Origin: Flavobacteriales bacterium
Lineage (GTDB): Bacteria; Bacteroidota; Bacteroidia; Flavobacteriales; JANQLC01
Assembly (NCBI GenBank): GCA_028280815.1
Contig: JANQLC010000018.1
Location: forward strand, 1-34,152
Length of the DNA stretch: 34,152 nt
Direction: 5' to 3'
Position 1 is the stretch's first letter. The number at the start of each line of letters is the position of its first letter. Shown here piece by piece: positions 1-8,383 of this stretch. The translations under genes and the position numbers were made by a program. The notes beneath the pieces are model-generated. The model saw only the letters and a program-made list of their open reading frames with translations. It was not told where the DNA came from and ran no database searches.

Positions 1-196
1 CAAGAATAAAAGACTCGGCGAACAGGCGAGCCTTGACGCCAGGCATAAAAAGGCGTTTATCGCAGTAGAGAGTTAACCAACGCAGGAAAAGTTAGCAGTA
101 TCGGAGCACATCGCAAGGCCAAAGCATGCGCCGTGCAAAGGCACAACCCACAAATGCTCGCCGACAAAAGACCCGTTTCCCGAATCCAATTCCGCG

Positions 197-1132
197 CTAA
201 ATCCGGTATATCCGCGCTATATTGTAATCTTTTAAAAGGCGCTTGGCCTTTTCATAATCCAGGGTAAAGCCCAAAACGTAACCGCCGCCGCCACTGCCAC
301 AGAGCTTTAGATAATAATCATCAGATTGGATTCCCTGCGCCCAGATCTCGAGCAGAGAATCGGGAATCATCGGGCGCAGATGCGCATAGACCCAGATGGA
401 AAGGGCCTTTAAATCACCGAACAACACCCCCAGCTTTCCCTTCATAAATGAGTCGATGCAAGCACTGCTGTATTTGACGAACTCATCTTTCACAGTCTGC
501 CTAAAGCCTTGGCTTTTGAGCTTTTCAAAGAAGATATTGATCATGGAGGCCGTCTGCCCAGGCGTCCCCGAGTTCAACAGGAAAATAGCGCCTTCTCCCC
601 TTTTGCACGCAGGTACATCTACTGCATCTACATCCGTTTTGGAATGAATCAGCAAGGGGAGTTTTAAGTAACAAACCAAGGGATCGAAGCCTGAGCTGGT
701 ACCGTGAAAGTAGTTTTCCATCTTGGCAAAGACGTTTTTCAGACGCTTGATTTTTTCCTTGTCCAAATCCCGCTCCACATCGATCTTTCGGATCGCATAG
801 CGCTTGTAAAATGCAGCCACTAAGGCACCGCTACTGCCTATCCCATAGCACTGTGGAATATTGGAATCAAAATACAGGCCCTTTGCTATATCCCGATTGA
901 GCTGCTCCATATCGAAGCGCAAATCCAAATCGGCGGACTGATTTAAAGCAGCGAGATTATCGACGTATGCCCGCAACAGCCGATTCGACTCTGTAATCCC
1001 CTCTGATCTTGCGGTGGGAAATTTTAAAGAGCCTTTAAAATCACCCAGTGGCAGGCTTAAACCTTTGGAATTTTGTACGACGCCGTATTCGCCAAAGAGC
1101 AGCACCTTGGCATAGAACAAGGGATTTTTCAT
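197..1132 (-). CDS. mvk: GHMP kinase, probable mevalonate kinase
   Basis: Probable ATP-dependent phosphorylation of mevalonate in the cytoplasmic mevalonate pathway. The 311-residue protein shows the three GHMP-kinase motifs: KVLLFGEYGVV (residues 9-19), the ATP-loop IPQCYGIGSSGAL (92-104) and GSGGGG near the C-terminus (279-284). It starts at ATG 1132, 43 bases behind the decarboxylase gene, so the two are very likely co-transcribed. The family contains several substrate specificities. The mevalonate assignment rests on the neighbour and on the usual pairing of such a short GHMP kinase with diphosphomevalonate decarboxylase in Bacteroidota, not on diagnostic substrate residues. No phosphomevalonate kinase is present in this window. 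Confidence 0.82.
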   Translation of the reverse strand: MKNPLFYAKVLLFGEYGVVQNSKGLSLPLGDFKGSLKFPTARSEGITESNRLLRAYVDNLAALNQSADLDLRFDMEQLNRDIAKGLYFDSNIPQCYGIGSSGALVAAFYKRYAIRKIDVERDLDKEKIKRLKNVFAKMENYFHGTSSGFDPLVCYLKLPLLIHSKTDVDAVDVPACKRGEGAIFLLNSGTPGQTASMINIFFEKLKSQGFRQTVKDEFVKYSSACIDSFMKGKLGVLFGDLKALSIWVYAHLRPMIPDSLLEIWAQGIQSDDYYLKLCGSGGGGYVLGFTLDYEKAKRLLKDYNIARIYRI

Positions 1133-1175
1133 CGCGACTGCGTTTTCTCCTCAGCATGCAAAGATATGAATAACC

Positions 1176-2201
1176 TCAGTACGCTGCACGATCTGCCATA
1201 TAGCCCTGGCCTTGACAATACCTCAGCAATTCTCCATCGATAAAATCCAAAATGAGTTGCCGATGTGTTTCGGGGTATAAGAGGTGCACATTGGCGCCTG
1301 CATCTAGGGTAAAACAAAGCGGATGTCCCGTCTGTTTTCGATAGTCCCAGACCGCATGCAACACGGCGACGGTGTTGGGCAGCATCAGCAGATAAGCCGG
1401 TGTAGCAGTCATCATCATAGCGTGAAGGGAGAGCGCCTCACGCTCTACCAAGCCGCCAAAAGCCTCCCAATCCCCAGACTTTAAAACCGGAATGAGGGAT
1501 TCCAAATTTTTCTCGGCCTCCTCAAAGCGCGGTTTCGCATGGGGATGGCCCTGCATCAATTCATGCCCCAGGCTGCTCGCTAGGCTTTTTTGCCCGCGTT
1601 GAATGAGCAAAATGGTATCTTGAACCCCCCGAAAAATGGGGTGAACGCCATAGGGATAGGGAATGGCATATGCATCGCTGCTGCCCGGGATAGCGGAAAT
1701 ACGGCCCCACACGACCAGTCCTTTGTATAGGCTCCGGCATGCGCTGCCAGAACCCAAGCGCGCCAAAAAGGAAGCCCTGCGCGCTGCGGCAAAAGCATCT
1801 AAGTCGGCTCCCAAATCCCGTTCCAGCTGAACGAGCGCCAATGCCAAAGCGCTCATGCCCGAAGCCGAAGAGGCCATTCCGCTGCTGTGCGGAAAAGTGT
1901 TGCGGCTGTGAATTTCAAAATGGTAATCTCTCAAAAAAGGGATGTGAGCGGCTACTCGCCGAAAAAAAGTTGCGATTTTGGGCTCGAAATCGGGCCTGTG
2001 CCGCCCGTGAAAAAAAAACCTAAACCCAGGGCCTTCAGATGGCTCTTCGACAAACGACAATTCGGTTTCCGTAAGGGAATGGGAAAGCGTAAAGCTCAAG
2101 GAAGCATGGGCCGGGATTTGCTCACCGCGCTTACCCCAATATTTGATCAAGGCGATATTCGATGGGCTGGTAACCCTTATCTTTCCGCTTTTTAAACCCA
2201 T
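1176..2201 (-). CDS. mvaD: Diphosphomevalonate decarboxylase
   Basis: Converts mevalonate diphosphate to isopentenyl diphosphate using ATP, the last step of the mevalonate pathway. The N-terminal signature SNIALIKYWGK lies at residues 14-24, the ATP-binding loop PHSSGMASSASGMSAL at 104-119, and the catalytic Asp in TLDAGANVHLL near residue 300. The reading frame is open back to an ATG at 2315. I chose the internal ATG at 2201 (341 aa) because MGLKSGKIRV then runs straight into the conserved core, as in short Gram-positive homologues. The extra 38 residues of the longer form resemble nothing. However, a TAnnTTTG-like box at 2368-2375 on this strand would also fit the 2315 start. It leads the mevalonate pair and is divergent from metK. 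Confidence 0.9.
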   Translation of the reverse strand: MGLKSGKIRVTSPSNIALIKYWGKRGEQIPAHASLSFTLSHSLTETELSFVEEPSEGPGFRFFFHGRHRPDFEPKIATFFRRVAAHIPFLRDYHFEIHSRNTFPHSSGMASSASGMSALALALVQLERDLGADLDAFAAARRASFLARLGSGSACRSLYKGLVVWGRISAIPGSSDAYAIPYPYGVHPIFRGVQDTILLIQRGQKSLASSLGHELMQGHPHAKPRFEEAEKNLESLIPVLKSGDWEAFGGLVEREALSLHAMMMTATPAYLLMLPNTVAVLHAVWDYRKQTGHPLCFTLDAGANVHLLYPETHRQLILDFIDGELLRYCQGQGYMADRAAY

Positions 2202-2470
2202 TCGCAATCCCCTGCAAATCCATAACGCCTTGACGGCATTTTTCTCCTTCTCGGAAACCGCCCAAACACGGGATTCCAAGTGCCGGGGCCGCAATGGACG
2301 GACACCCCGGCCCACACCGCGTTCACGCGATCAAAGGCGAGGCGCCGAGCCGAAAATTTCGGGGCTTCAAAAATACAAAAATCCATTGGCTCGTCAGGCT
2401 GGAAGCGCTGAAGGATTGCGATGGAAAGTGCAGAGACGACCGGGTTGACAAGAAGGGACCGAAGACCCAA
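2202..2470. other. Divergent upstream region of mvaD/metK, mostly unassigned
   Basis: This is the mvaD-proximal part of the 423-base gap between divergent mvaD and metK; the metK-proximal part holds the promoter and riboswitch listed separately. On the minus strand, positions 2375-2368 read TATTTTTG, a match to the Bacteroidota -7 box, but I see no TTG at the proper distance. Open frames here are overlapping on both strands and have no family resemblance. Confidence 0.4.
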
Positions 2471-2473
2471 TTT

Positions 2474-2501
2474 TTGCACAAGAGATATTTTCCTAACTTG
2501 C
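2474..2501 (+). promoter_or_regulatory. Candidate metK promoter
   Basis: TTG at 2474-2476, then 17 bases, then TAACTTG at 2494-2500. This approximates the flavobacterial TTG-N17-23-TAnnTTTG consensus; the last two bases of the -7 box deviate. Transcription would begin near 2506, a few bases before the riboswitch stem, which supports both calls. Confidence 0.45.
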
Positions 2502-2510
2502 AGCGTATAT

Positions 2511-2560
2511 TGAGGAGAGATTTGGTTGCTTGCAACCTCATTAAAAAATGCTAAAAATCA
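2511..2560 (+). ncRNA. SAM-II riboswitch candidate, metK leader
   Basis: The region matches the SAM-II (metA-type) pseudoknot by eye. P1 is UGAGG at 2511-2515 pairing with CCUCA at 2536-2540. The L1 loop contains GAUUU (2519-2523), which can pair with AAAUC (2555-2559) to form the pseudoknot. Conserved UUGCAA (2530-2535) lies directly before the 3' strand of P1, and the hallmark 3' tail GCUAAAAA is at 2550-2557. The element sits 64 bases before the metK start and just behind a promoter candidate. SAM-II binds S-adenosylmethionine, the MetK product, so feedback repression of metK is the expected role. The class is best known from Alphaproteobacteria; placement here rests on motif and context, not on a covariance search. 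Confidence 0.72.
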
Positions 2561-2566
2561 GCATTT
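2546..2566 (+). promoter_or_regulatory. Alternative hairpin overlapping the riboswitch 3' tail
   Basis: AAATGCT (2546-2552) and AGCATTT (2560-2566) form a perfect 7-bp stem with the loop AAAAATC. This stem and loop use the same bases the SAM-II pseudoknot needs, so the two folds are mutually exclusive. No T-run follows, so it is not an ordinary intrinsic terminator. It could be the SAM-free conformation. Confidence 0.45.
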
Positions 2567-2624
2567 CCCGCACAGCCCAATCCATCCCTTAGTTTACCCG
2601 TATCAACGAAAAGAGCAGTGATTT

Positions 2625-3881
2625 ATGCCGTACCTATTCACATCGGAATCCGTTTCTGAAGGGCATCCCGATAAGGTTGCCGATCAGATATCCGACGCCT
2701 TGTTGGACCATTTTTTAGCCTTTGACCCCAACGCCAAAGTGGCTTGTGAAACCCTGGTGACCACCGGGCAGGTCATCTTGGCTGGAGAGGTGAGATCCAA
2801 AACCTATATCGATGTGCAAAACGTTGCACGCCAAGTGATTAACAAAATCGGATACACCCGAGAGGCCTATGGATTCAGCGGTGACTCCTGCGGGGTGATC
2901 TCCTTGATTCACGGACAGTCTCCCGACATCCACCGAGCTGTCAAACGCAGTCACAACGAACAGCAAGGGGCGGGCGATCAGGGAATCATGTTTGGCTACG
3001 CGACGAGAGAAACGGAAAACCGCATGCCCCTGGCCCTGGATTTATCGCACCGCATTCTGCAAGAACTGGCTCAACTGCGCCGCGAGCGCGCGGCAATCCC
3101 CTACCTGCGCCCAGATGCCAAAGCACAGGTAACCGTGGCTTATTCCGATACAGACGAGCCCTTGTACATCGATACCATCGTGGTTTCTACCCAACACGAT
3201 GACTTTGATGCAGATGAAAAAATGCTGCGGCGGATAAAAACCGATTTGAAATCTATCCTGATGCCGCGCGTCATCAAAAAATTGCCCGCAAAAGCCCAAT
3301 CGCTCTTCACCGACCGAACTACCTATTACATCAACCCGACCGGCAAGTTTGTCATCGGCGGGCCGCACGGGGATTCGGGCTTAACCGGCCGAAAGATCAT
3401 CGTGGATACCTACGGTGGCAAAGGCTCGCACGGTGGGGGCGCTTTTTCAGGGAAGGACCCCTCCAAGGTGGATCGCTCCGCGAGCTATGCCGCACGACAC
3501 ATCGCCAAGAATTTGGTGGCCGCCGGCCTGGCGGATCAGGTTTTGGTGCAACTGTCTTACGCCATCGGCGTGGCAGAACCGACTTCTGTTTACGTGAATA
3601 CCTTTGGCAGCGCAAAAGTGAAGGCAAGCGATGGCGAAATAGCCCGAAAAGTGCAGGCGCTCTTCGATCTGAGGCCAGCTGCCATTGCAGATCGGCTCAG
3701 GCTCCACCAACCGATCTACTCAGAAACGGCCGCCTATGGGCACATGGGCAAAAAACCTCGGGTCGTAACCAAAATTTTTGAGTCCCCACACATCGGAAAG
3801 ATCGAGCGGGAGGTGACGCTGTTCACCTGGGAAAAACTGGACTATGTGGAACGGATAAAAAAGATTTTTGGATTGCGATAA
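2625..3881 (+). CDS. metK: S-adenosylmethionine synthetase
   Basis: Makes S-adenosylmethionine from methionine and ATP in the cytoplasm. The 418-residue protein begins with the classic N-terminus containing [18 protein letters not shown] (GHPDK at 13-17), followed by [12 protein letters not shown] (115-126) and the glycine-rich phosphate loop GGGAFSGKD (270-278). The ATG at 2625 places the conserved start exactly. It is somewhat longer than the 384-residue E. coli enzyme. It is a single-gene unit preceded by a promoter candidate and a SAM-II riboswitch candidate, and it ends at a repeat array that separates it from convergent ftsZ. SAM is also the methyl donor for RsmH and the DNA methyltransferase, and the ribosyl donor for QueA, all in this window. 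Confidence 0.98.
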   Translation: MPYLFTSESVSEGHPDKVADQISDALLDHFLAFDPNAKVACETLVTTGQVILAGEVRSKTYIDVQNVARQVINKIGYTREAYGFSGDSCGVISLIHGQSPDIHRAVKRSHNEQQGAGDQGIMFGYATRETENRMPLALDLSHRILQELAQLRRERAAIPYLRPDAKAQVTVAYSDTDEPLYIDTIVVSTQHDDFDADEKMLRRIKTDLKSILMPRVIKKLPAKAQSLFTDRTTYYINPTGKFVIGGPHGDSGLTGRKIIVDTYGGKGSHGGGAFSGKDPSKVDRSASYAARHIAKNLVAAGLADQVLVQLSYAIGVAEPTSVYVNTFGSAKVKASDGEIARKVQALFDLRPAAIADRLRLHQPIYSETAAYGHMGKKPRVVTKIFESPHIGKIEREVTLFTWEKLDYVERIKKIFGLR

Positions 3882-3984
3882 GTCGCCTTATTTTCAATTT
3901 ACCGATTTTTGAGCATTGCGCAAAGGCCTCGTATGGTATCCACCCCGTGCGAGAGTCGTGCCTTTTAGGTTGGCTCTTTCGATT

Positions 3985-4690
3985 TCACCCTTATTAGATG
4001 ACCGCTTAAAAAGTGAGGCTTATCCCTTGCTTTCCGCCTTTTGTGAAGGTTTGAAAAGGACGGCATTTCTCCATTCCCCTTGGAGAATTAAAAGGGGATT
4101 CTCTATCCTTCTCCCTGTGTAGATCCACCCGCTTTGACCTCTGGCCTTTGCTTTCCGCCTTTTGTGAAGGTTTGAAAAGGGCGGCATTTCTCCATTCCCC
4201 TTGGAGAATTAAAAAGGGGCATTCTCTGTCCTTCTCCCTGTGTAGATCCACCCGCTTTGGCCTTTGCTGTCATCCTTTTGTGAGCGTTTAAAAAAGGCTT
4301 ATTTCTCTGGTGTTTATCTCTGAAGGAGACCACTTGGAAAGGGCGCTCGCCCTTGTCCTATAGTTCGGTCTAAATCCCAACTTTACCCCTTGGCGTTTGC
4401 TCTTTATAGGGGCTTAAAAAGGGGCTCTTTTCTCACCCGTTGGCAGTTTAAAAAGAAAAGGCTTACCCCTTTGATACTTGGTCCGTATAAGACAGCTTGA
4501 AAAAGACGCTTGTTTTTTGACTTCGTCCCATGTGGTGATTTAAAGATCGGGATTGGCTCTTATCCCGTGTATCGGTTTGGAAGAGTGGGCTTATTTTTTG
4601 TTCCTGTGGAGCAGTCTGAAAGGCTTTTTGCTTTTATCTCATGGTTTGAAAAGATGCTTCTCTTTTCGGCTGTAAACCCGATCAAACACC
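3985..4690 (+). repeat. Degenerate intergenic repeat array A (about 18 units)
   Basis: The 898-base gap between the 3' ends of metK and ftsZ is filled by short imperfect repeats, about 30-50 bases apart (mean near 39). Read on the plus strand, a unit approximates TNTCCCNTGTGNNN-CGGTTTGAAAAG-GGGCTT. Clear cores are GGTTTGAAAAGG at 4049 and 4170, GTTTAAAAAAGG at 4286, GCTTAAAAAGG at 4412, CGGTTTGGAAG at 4573 and GGTTTGAAAAG at 4643. Open frames across the array translate the repeat itself and resemble no protein. The same unit, inverted, recurs at 23.6-25.0 kb and 27.2-27.5 kb. Confidence 0.8.
4027..4259 (+). repeat. Recent tandem duplication inside array A
   Basis: Positions 4027-4135 and 4148-4259 are near-identical direct copies offset by 121 bases. 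I count only four differences: two substitutions and two single-base insertions in the second copy. Each copy spans about three of the degenerate units, so the array has grown by block duplication. Confidence 0.9.
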
Positions 4691-4779
4691 CGCTCCATCA
4701 ACCGGCTTGACAAACGCATAAGTGCAGGGTTCAGTCCACGTTATCACGTAAAAATGTAAAGCGCGATAGCTGGGTCTCA

Positions 4780-6339
4780 TCACTCGACAGGTCGCCCCCC
4801 TCCCTGGCGCTTATCGGCGGGTTGATCGGCGTATTCGGTGGATTCGGACCTACGTTCAAAGTGGTGATTGTACACGTGCAATCGCTGCCTGCGCTCTAAG
4901 GCTTTGCGCGTCACCGTCTCGGAAATGAGGCTATCAAACGGATTCTCCAATGCCCTGTCCTCAGGTGTCGGCTTTTTGTCGGGTTGGGTGTCCATTTCTG
5001 CTGCCGCATTCCTGACTTCAAACCGCAGGTCAGGCTGTGTTTCAGGCGTATTTTCCGATTCGGGTATATCGAATGAAAAGCGCTGCTGATGGGGTGAGAT
5101 GGGGTCGCACTTTTCTCTTTGCGCCAAGGGTTGGTTTAAAACCGCGTCGGACCGCATCTTTTCCTTTAGAGAAGGCTTTAAGTCAGGGGGTTCTACATCG
5201 TATATGCCGCTCGATTCGGGCTCGTTTTCTCGGGGTTCATCATCGCGGACCAATTCGCCCGGCCGGGCGATCATGGTTTTCGTGATGGGTTGCTCATCGC
5301 CTAGGGTGTGGTATATCTTTTTGGATTCCTCACTTACGATGATCTCTTGTTGTGAATCCGAAAAGCCGGTTGCCACGACTGTGATGCTCACCCCTCCTTC
5401 CAAATCCTCATCCTCGCCAATGCCCATGATGATATCGGCGTTGTTTCCCGCTTCGTTTTGGATGTATTCATTGATGCTCGCTATCTCGTCCATGGTGATC
5501 TCTTTGGTTCCAGAAACGATCAGGAGTAAGACGTTTTGGGAACCCGTAATCTTATTGTTGTTCAACAAGGGGGAGTCCAATGCTTCGACAATTGCTTCTT
5601 TGGCGCGATTCGCACCGGTGGCCGTCGCCGAGCCCATGATGGCCGTACCACTGTTTGCCAAGACGGTCTTCACATCGTGCAAATCGATGTTTTGCGTGAA
5701 GTGATGGGTGATGACATCGGCAATTCCCTTTGCAGCTGTAGTCAAAACCCTATCGGCCTTGGAAAACCCTTCTTTAAAGCCCAAATCACCGTAGAGCGCT
5801 CTGAGCTTCTCGTTGTTGATCACAATGAGGGAATCGACGTGTCTGCGCATTTCTTCAATACCCGATTTGGCTTGTTGGAGGCGTTTTTTCCCTTCAAAGC
5901 AGAAGGGTACGGTCACGATTCCCACGGTCAAAATACCCAAATCACGGGCTACTGAAGCGATGACCGGTGCCGCGCCTGTACCGGTGCCGCCACCCATACC
6001 AGCTGTGATAAAGAGCATTTTGGTGTTCGCCGATAGGGCGCTCTTTATCTCATCGGCGCTCTCGACGGCTGCCTTTTTCCCAATTTCGGGATTGGCACCC
6101 GCGCCCAAGCCTTCGGTCAGGGAAATCCCCAATTGCACCTTGCTCGGGACTGGACTGTTGTCAAGCGCTTGGGCATCGGTATTGCACACGACGAAGTCCA
6201 CACCGTTAATGCCCTGGTTAAACATATAATTCACGGCATTGGTGCCCCCACCGCCTACGCCCATCACCTTGATGGAAGCAGAACGGTTCTTGGGCAGATC
6301 AAAGCTTATCCCGCCTCCTGGAAAATTTGTATCGCTCAT
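4780..6339 (-). CDS. ftsZ: Cell division protein FtsZ
   Basis: Tubulin-like GTPase that polymerises into the cytokinetic ring. The glycine-rich N-terminal motif GVGGGGTNAVN, the tubulin signature GGGTGTG (around residues 116-122) and the T7-loop catalytic segment IDLHDVKTVL are all present. The frame opens with GTG at 6342 followed directly by ATG at 6339; I use the ATG (519 aa). It is the last gene of the dcw cluster, 18 bases behind ftsA. After the GTPase core (ending near residue 330) comes a long charged linker. The extreme C-terminus ends in GGGRPVE, and I cannot recognise the usual FtsA-binding C-terminal peptide there. The segment KALERRQRLHVYNHHF, about 40 residues from the end, may serve instead. 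Confidence 0.97.
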   Translation of the reverse strand: MSDTNFPGGGISFDLPKNRSASIKVMGVGGGGTNAVNYMFNQGINGVDFVVCNTDAQALDNSPVPSKVQLGISLTEGLGAGANPEIGKKAAVESADEIKSALSANTKMLFITAGMGGGTGTGAAPVIASVARDLGILTVGIVTVPFCFEGKKRLQQAKSGIEEMRRHVDSLIVINNEKLRALYGDLGFKEGFSKADRVLTTAAKGIADVITHHFTQNIDLHDVKTVLANSGTAIMGSATATGANRAKEAIVEALDSPLLNNNKITGSQNVLLLIVSGTKEITMDEIASINEYIQNEAGNNADIIMGIGEDEDLEGGVSITVVATGFSDSQQEIIVSEESKKIYHTLGDEQPITKTMIARPGELVRDDEPRENEPESSGIYDVEPPDLKPSLKEKMRSDAVLNQPLAQREKCDPISPHQQRFSFDIPESENTPETQPDLRFEVRNAAAEMDTQPDKKPTPEDRALENPFDSLISETVTRKALERRQRLHVYNHHFERRSESTEYADQPADKRQGGGRPVE

Positions 6340-6357
6340 CACCTATCATTTCTAAGT

Positions 6358-7665
6358 CTATTCAGAATCGTTTAAAAATTGCTTAAACCGCTCTGTCCAC
6401 TTGTCGAAAAAAGATTTTATGCCCTTGTCGGCTGTTTTCTCCCGTTGGTGATCCAGGGCTGTGCGCGAGGCTTCCCCTTCATCACCCGGAGCCCGTCCCG
6501 CTCGATTCTCATCCAACCCCTTCATGACCAAGCCAACAGCGGTTGCGTAGATCGGACTGCTCAGTTCCTCAGGGGCCCCACCCGCCAAATGCTCGTTGGG
6601 ATAGCCGATTCTCGTATCCATACCGGTGATGTACTCGGTGAGCTGGCGCAGGTGTTTCAATTGCGCACCTCCACCGGTCAGCACGATACCTGCGATCAAT
6701 TTCTTCTTCTGCTCCGCATGTCCATAATTGGCAATCTCCATATTCACCTGCCCTATGATTTCGCTCACGCGGGCGTGGATGATTTGAGAGAGCCGTTTTA
6801 GGGAGATCTCTTTGGGCTCACGACCGCGCAAGCCGGGGATGGAAACGATATCGGTCTCCCTGTTTTCACCCGGCCAAGCAGAACCAAACCTCACCTTGAG
6901 CTGTTCGGCTTGGCGTTCGATGATGCTACACCCGATCTTGATATCTTCCGTAACCACATTGCCCCCGTAAGGAATGACAGCGGTATGGTGAATGGTACCA
7001 TTTTTGAAGATCGCTATATCCGTCGTGCCGCCACCGATATCCACCAGCGCGACCCCGGCTTCCTTCTCTTCTCGACTCAACACGGCATCGGCTGAAGCCA
7101 AAGGCTCCAATGTAATACCCGAGAGTTCCAGCCCGGCGCTCTTAATGCAACGGCCTATATTGCGGATGGAGGATACCTGTCCGACCACTACGTGAAAGTT
7201 GGCCTCCAAACGGCTGCCATACATGCCGATGGGCTGCCGTACTTCGGATTGGCCATCCACTTTAAAGTCCTGTGGCAAGACGTGTATAATCTCCTCACCC
7301 GGCAGCATGACCAACTTGTGAACCTGTGCGATCAAATCATCTATATCCGATTGCTCAATCACCTCTTCAAAGTGGCTTCGCGTGACGTAATCCCTGTGTT
7401 GCAAGCTGCGAATATGCTGACCGGCAATGCCGACTACCACAGCTCGAATATCCGCGCCAGAATCTGAAGCGGCCTGCACGACAGCCCCTTGAATGGAGTG
7501 TATGGTCTGTGTAATATTGTTGACCACACCCCGATGTACACCGAGACTCCTCGCCCGGCCGCGTCCCAACACCTCGAGTTTGCCGTATTCATTCCTCCGA
7601 CCCACCATGGCTGCAATCTTGGTGGTCCCCACATCCAAACCGATAGCGAAGTCGTCCGTTTCCAT
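6358..7665 (-). CDS. ftsA: Cell division protein FtsA
   Basis: Actin-like ATPase that tethers FtsZ filaments to the membrane. The phosphate-1 motif IGLDVGTTKIAAMVG is at the N-terminus, and DIGGGTTDIAIF forms phosphate 2. The C-terminal IKSFFDKWTERFKQFL is amphipathic and basic, as expected of the FtsA membrane-targeting helix. The frame stays open to an ATG at 7701 inside ftsQ. I chose ATG 7665 (435 aa) because it puts the conserved strand right after the start and begins four bases past the ftsQ stop. It lies between ftsQ and ftsZ, the standard dcw order. Confidence 0.96.
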   Translation of the reverse strand: METDDFAIGLDVGTTKIAAMVGRRNEYGKLEVLGRGRARSLGVHRGVVNNITQTIHSIQGAVVQAASDSGADIRAVVVGIAGQHIRSLQHRDYVTRSHFEEVIEQSDIDDLIAQVHKLVMLPGEEIIHVLPQDFKVDGQSEVRQPIGMYGSRLEANFHVVVGQVSSIRNIGRCIKSAGLELSGITLEPLASADAVLSREEKEAGVALVDIGGGTTDIAIFKNGTIHHTAVIPYGGNVVTEDIKIGCSIIERQAEQLKVRFGSAWPGENRETDIVSIPGLRGREPKEISLKRLSQIIHARVSEIIGQVNMEIANYGHAEQKKKLIAGIVLTGGGAQLKHLRQLTEYITGMDTRIGYPNEHLAGGAPEELSSPIYATAVGLVMKGLDENRAGRAPGDEGEASRTALDHQREKTADKGIKSFFDKWTERFKQFLNDSE

Positions 7666-7669
7666 ATCT

Positions 7670-8383
7670 CTATGATTGGGTGCAAATGACTTGATCCCCA
7701 TATTTCAAATTGACGAGGCGGTACGTCGCCCACCCCCTTGTATCTAATACGCTTTTATAAAATGCGATCAATTTATCCAATTTTTCACCCATGTGTCGTG
7801 GGCTGCCAAATAGGACACGGTGCACACCGCTGCGCGTGAACAACACGTAATCGGCTCCCTTCAACGCTATGCCGATGATAAACTGGGATAGAAAGGGGCG
7901 CTGCAGCAGCGCCTTGACAAGGGCTTTCAAATCCTGCAAATCAGCACCCGTAAATTCACCCTGCACCAAGATGACATCGGCGGTGTAATCCGGGGAAAGG
8001 GGCATCCGACCCCCTGTGTCGGTCAGATAGTAATCGGCTTTCGTCGTGTGAACCCGAGCCAAAACGGTCTTTTGTCTCAGTGCCACCCTTAGTTTACCAT
8101 CGATTGAAACATAGACTTGGGCTTCGGCCACATAGGGCAACCCGTTTAGTTCTCGCTCTATTTTTCTCAGGTTCAGCGCCTGCAGCGGTTTTTGAACCTG
8201 CGCCGCATGGTTGCGGAGTATGCCCTCGATCTCTTCCCGGTTTAAAAAACGGTCTCCCGCCCTTGTGTCGGTCAAAACCTGAATGGCGCTGATGCGCGCC
8301 CGGCGGCTTCGGCCTCTTGCAAAGCCCAGCAAAAATAGGACCGCTGGGATGCCTACCAACATATATGGGATGCTGTGCTTCAT
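7670..8383 (-). CDS. ftsQ: Cell division protein FtsQ/DivIB
   Basis: Bitopic inner-membrane divisome protein that links early and late division proteins. The 237 residues show a short cytoplasmic start, one hydrophobic segment (about 5-22, IPYMLVGIPAVLFLLGFA), then a basic stop and a periplasmic region. The first part of that region (about 32-100) looks like a POTRA domain: IQVLTDTRAGDRFLNREEI. Sequence conservation in this family is low, so the call leans on size, topology and its place between murC and ftsA. The start overlaps the murC stop (ATGA, 8380-8383). Confidence 0.88.
   Translation of the reverse strand: MKHSIPYMLVGIPAVLFLLGFARGRSRRARISAIQVLTDTRAGDRFLNREEIEGILRNHAAQVQKPLQALNLRKIERELNGLPYVAEAQVYVSIDGKLRVALRQKTVLARVHTTKADYYLTDTGGRMPLSPDYTADVILVQGEFTGADLQDLKALVKALLQRPFLSQFIIGIALKGADYVLFTRSGVHRVLFGSPRHMGEKLDKLIAFYKSVLDTRGWATYRLVNLKYGDQVICTQS

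Noticed and set aside
1-196. Possible repeat units or RNA gene at the left edge
   Set aside because: A few fragments (ACAAAAGACCCG) resemble repeat units, but there is no periodicity and no tRNA-like fold.
2476-2566. SAM-I (S-box) riboswitch before metK
   Set aside because: The S-box core is absent; the short pseudoknot layout fits SAM-II only.
4006-4333. Open frames on the minus strand in array A encoding a repeated GGSTQGEG/FQTFTKGGKQ-like sequence
   Set aside because: They are translations of the tandemly duplicated DNA repeat, with no family resemblance, no promoter and overlapping alternatives in other frames.
5099-5704. A 201-codon frame on the plus strand inside ftsZ
   Set aside because: Antisense shadow of a strongly conserved gene; long frames opposite GC-balanced genes occur by chance.
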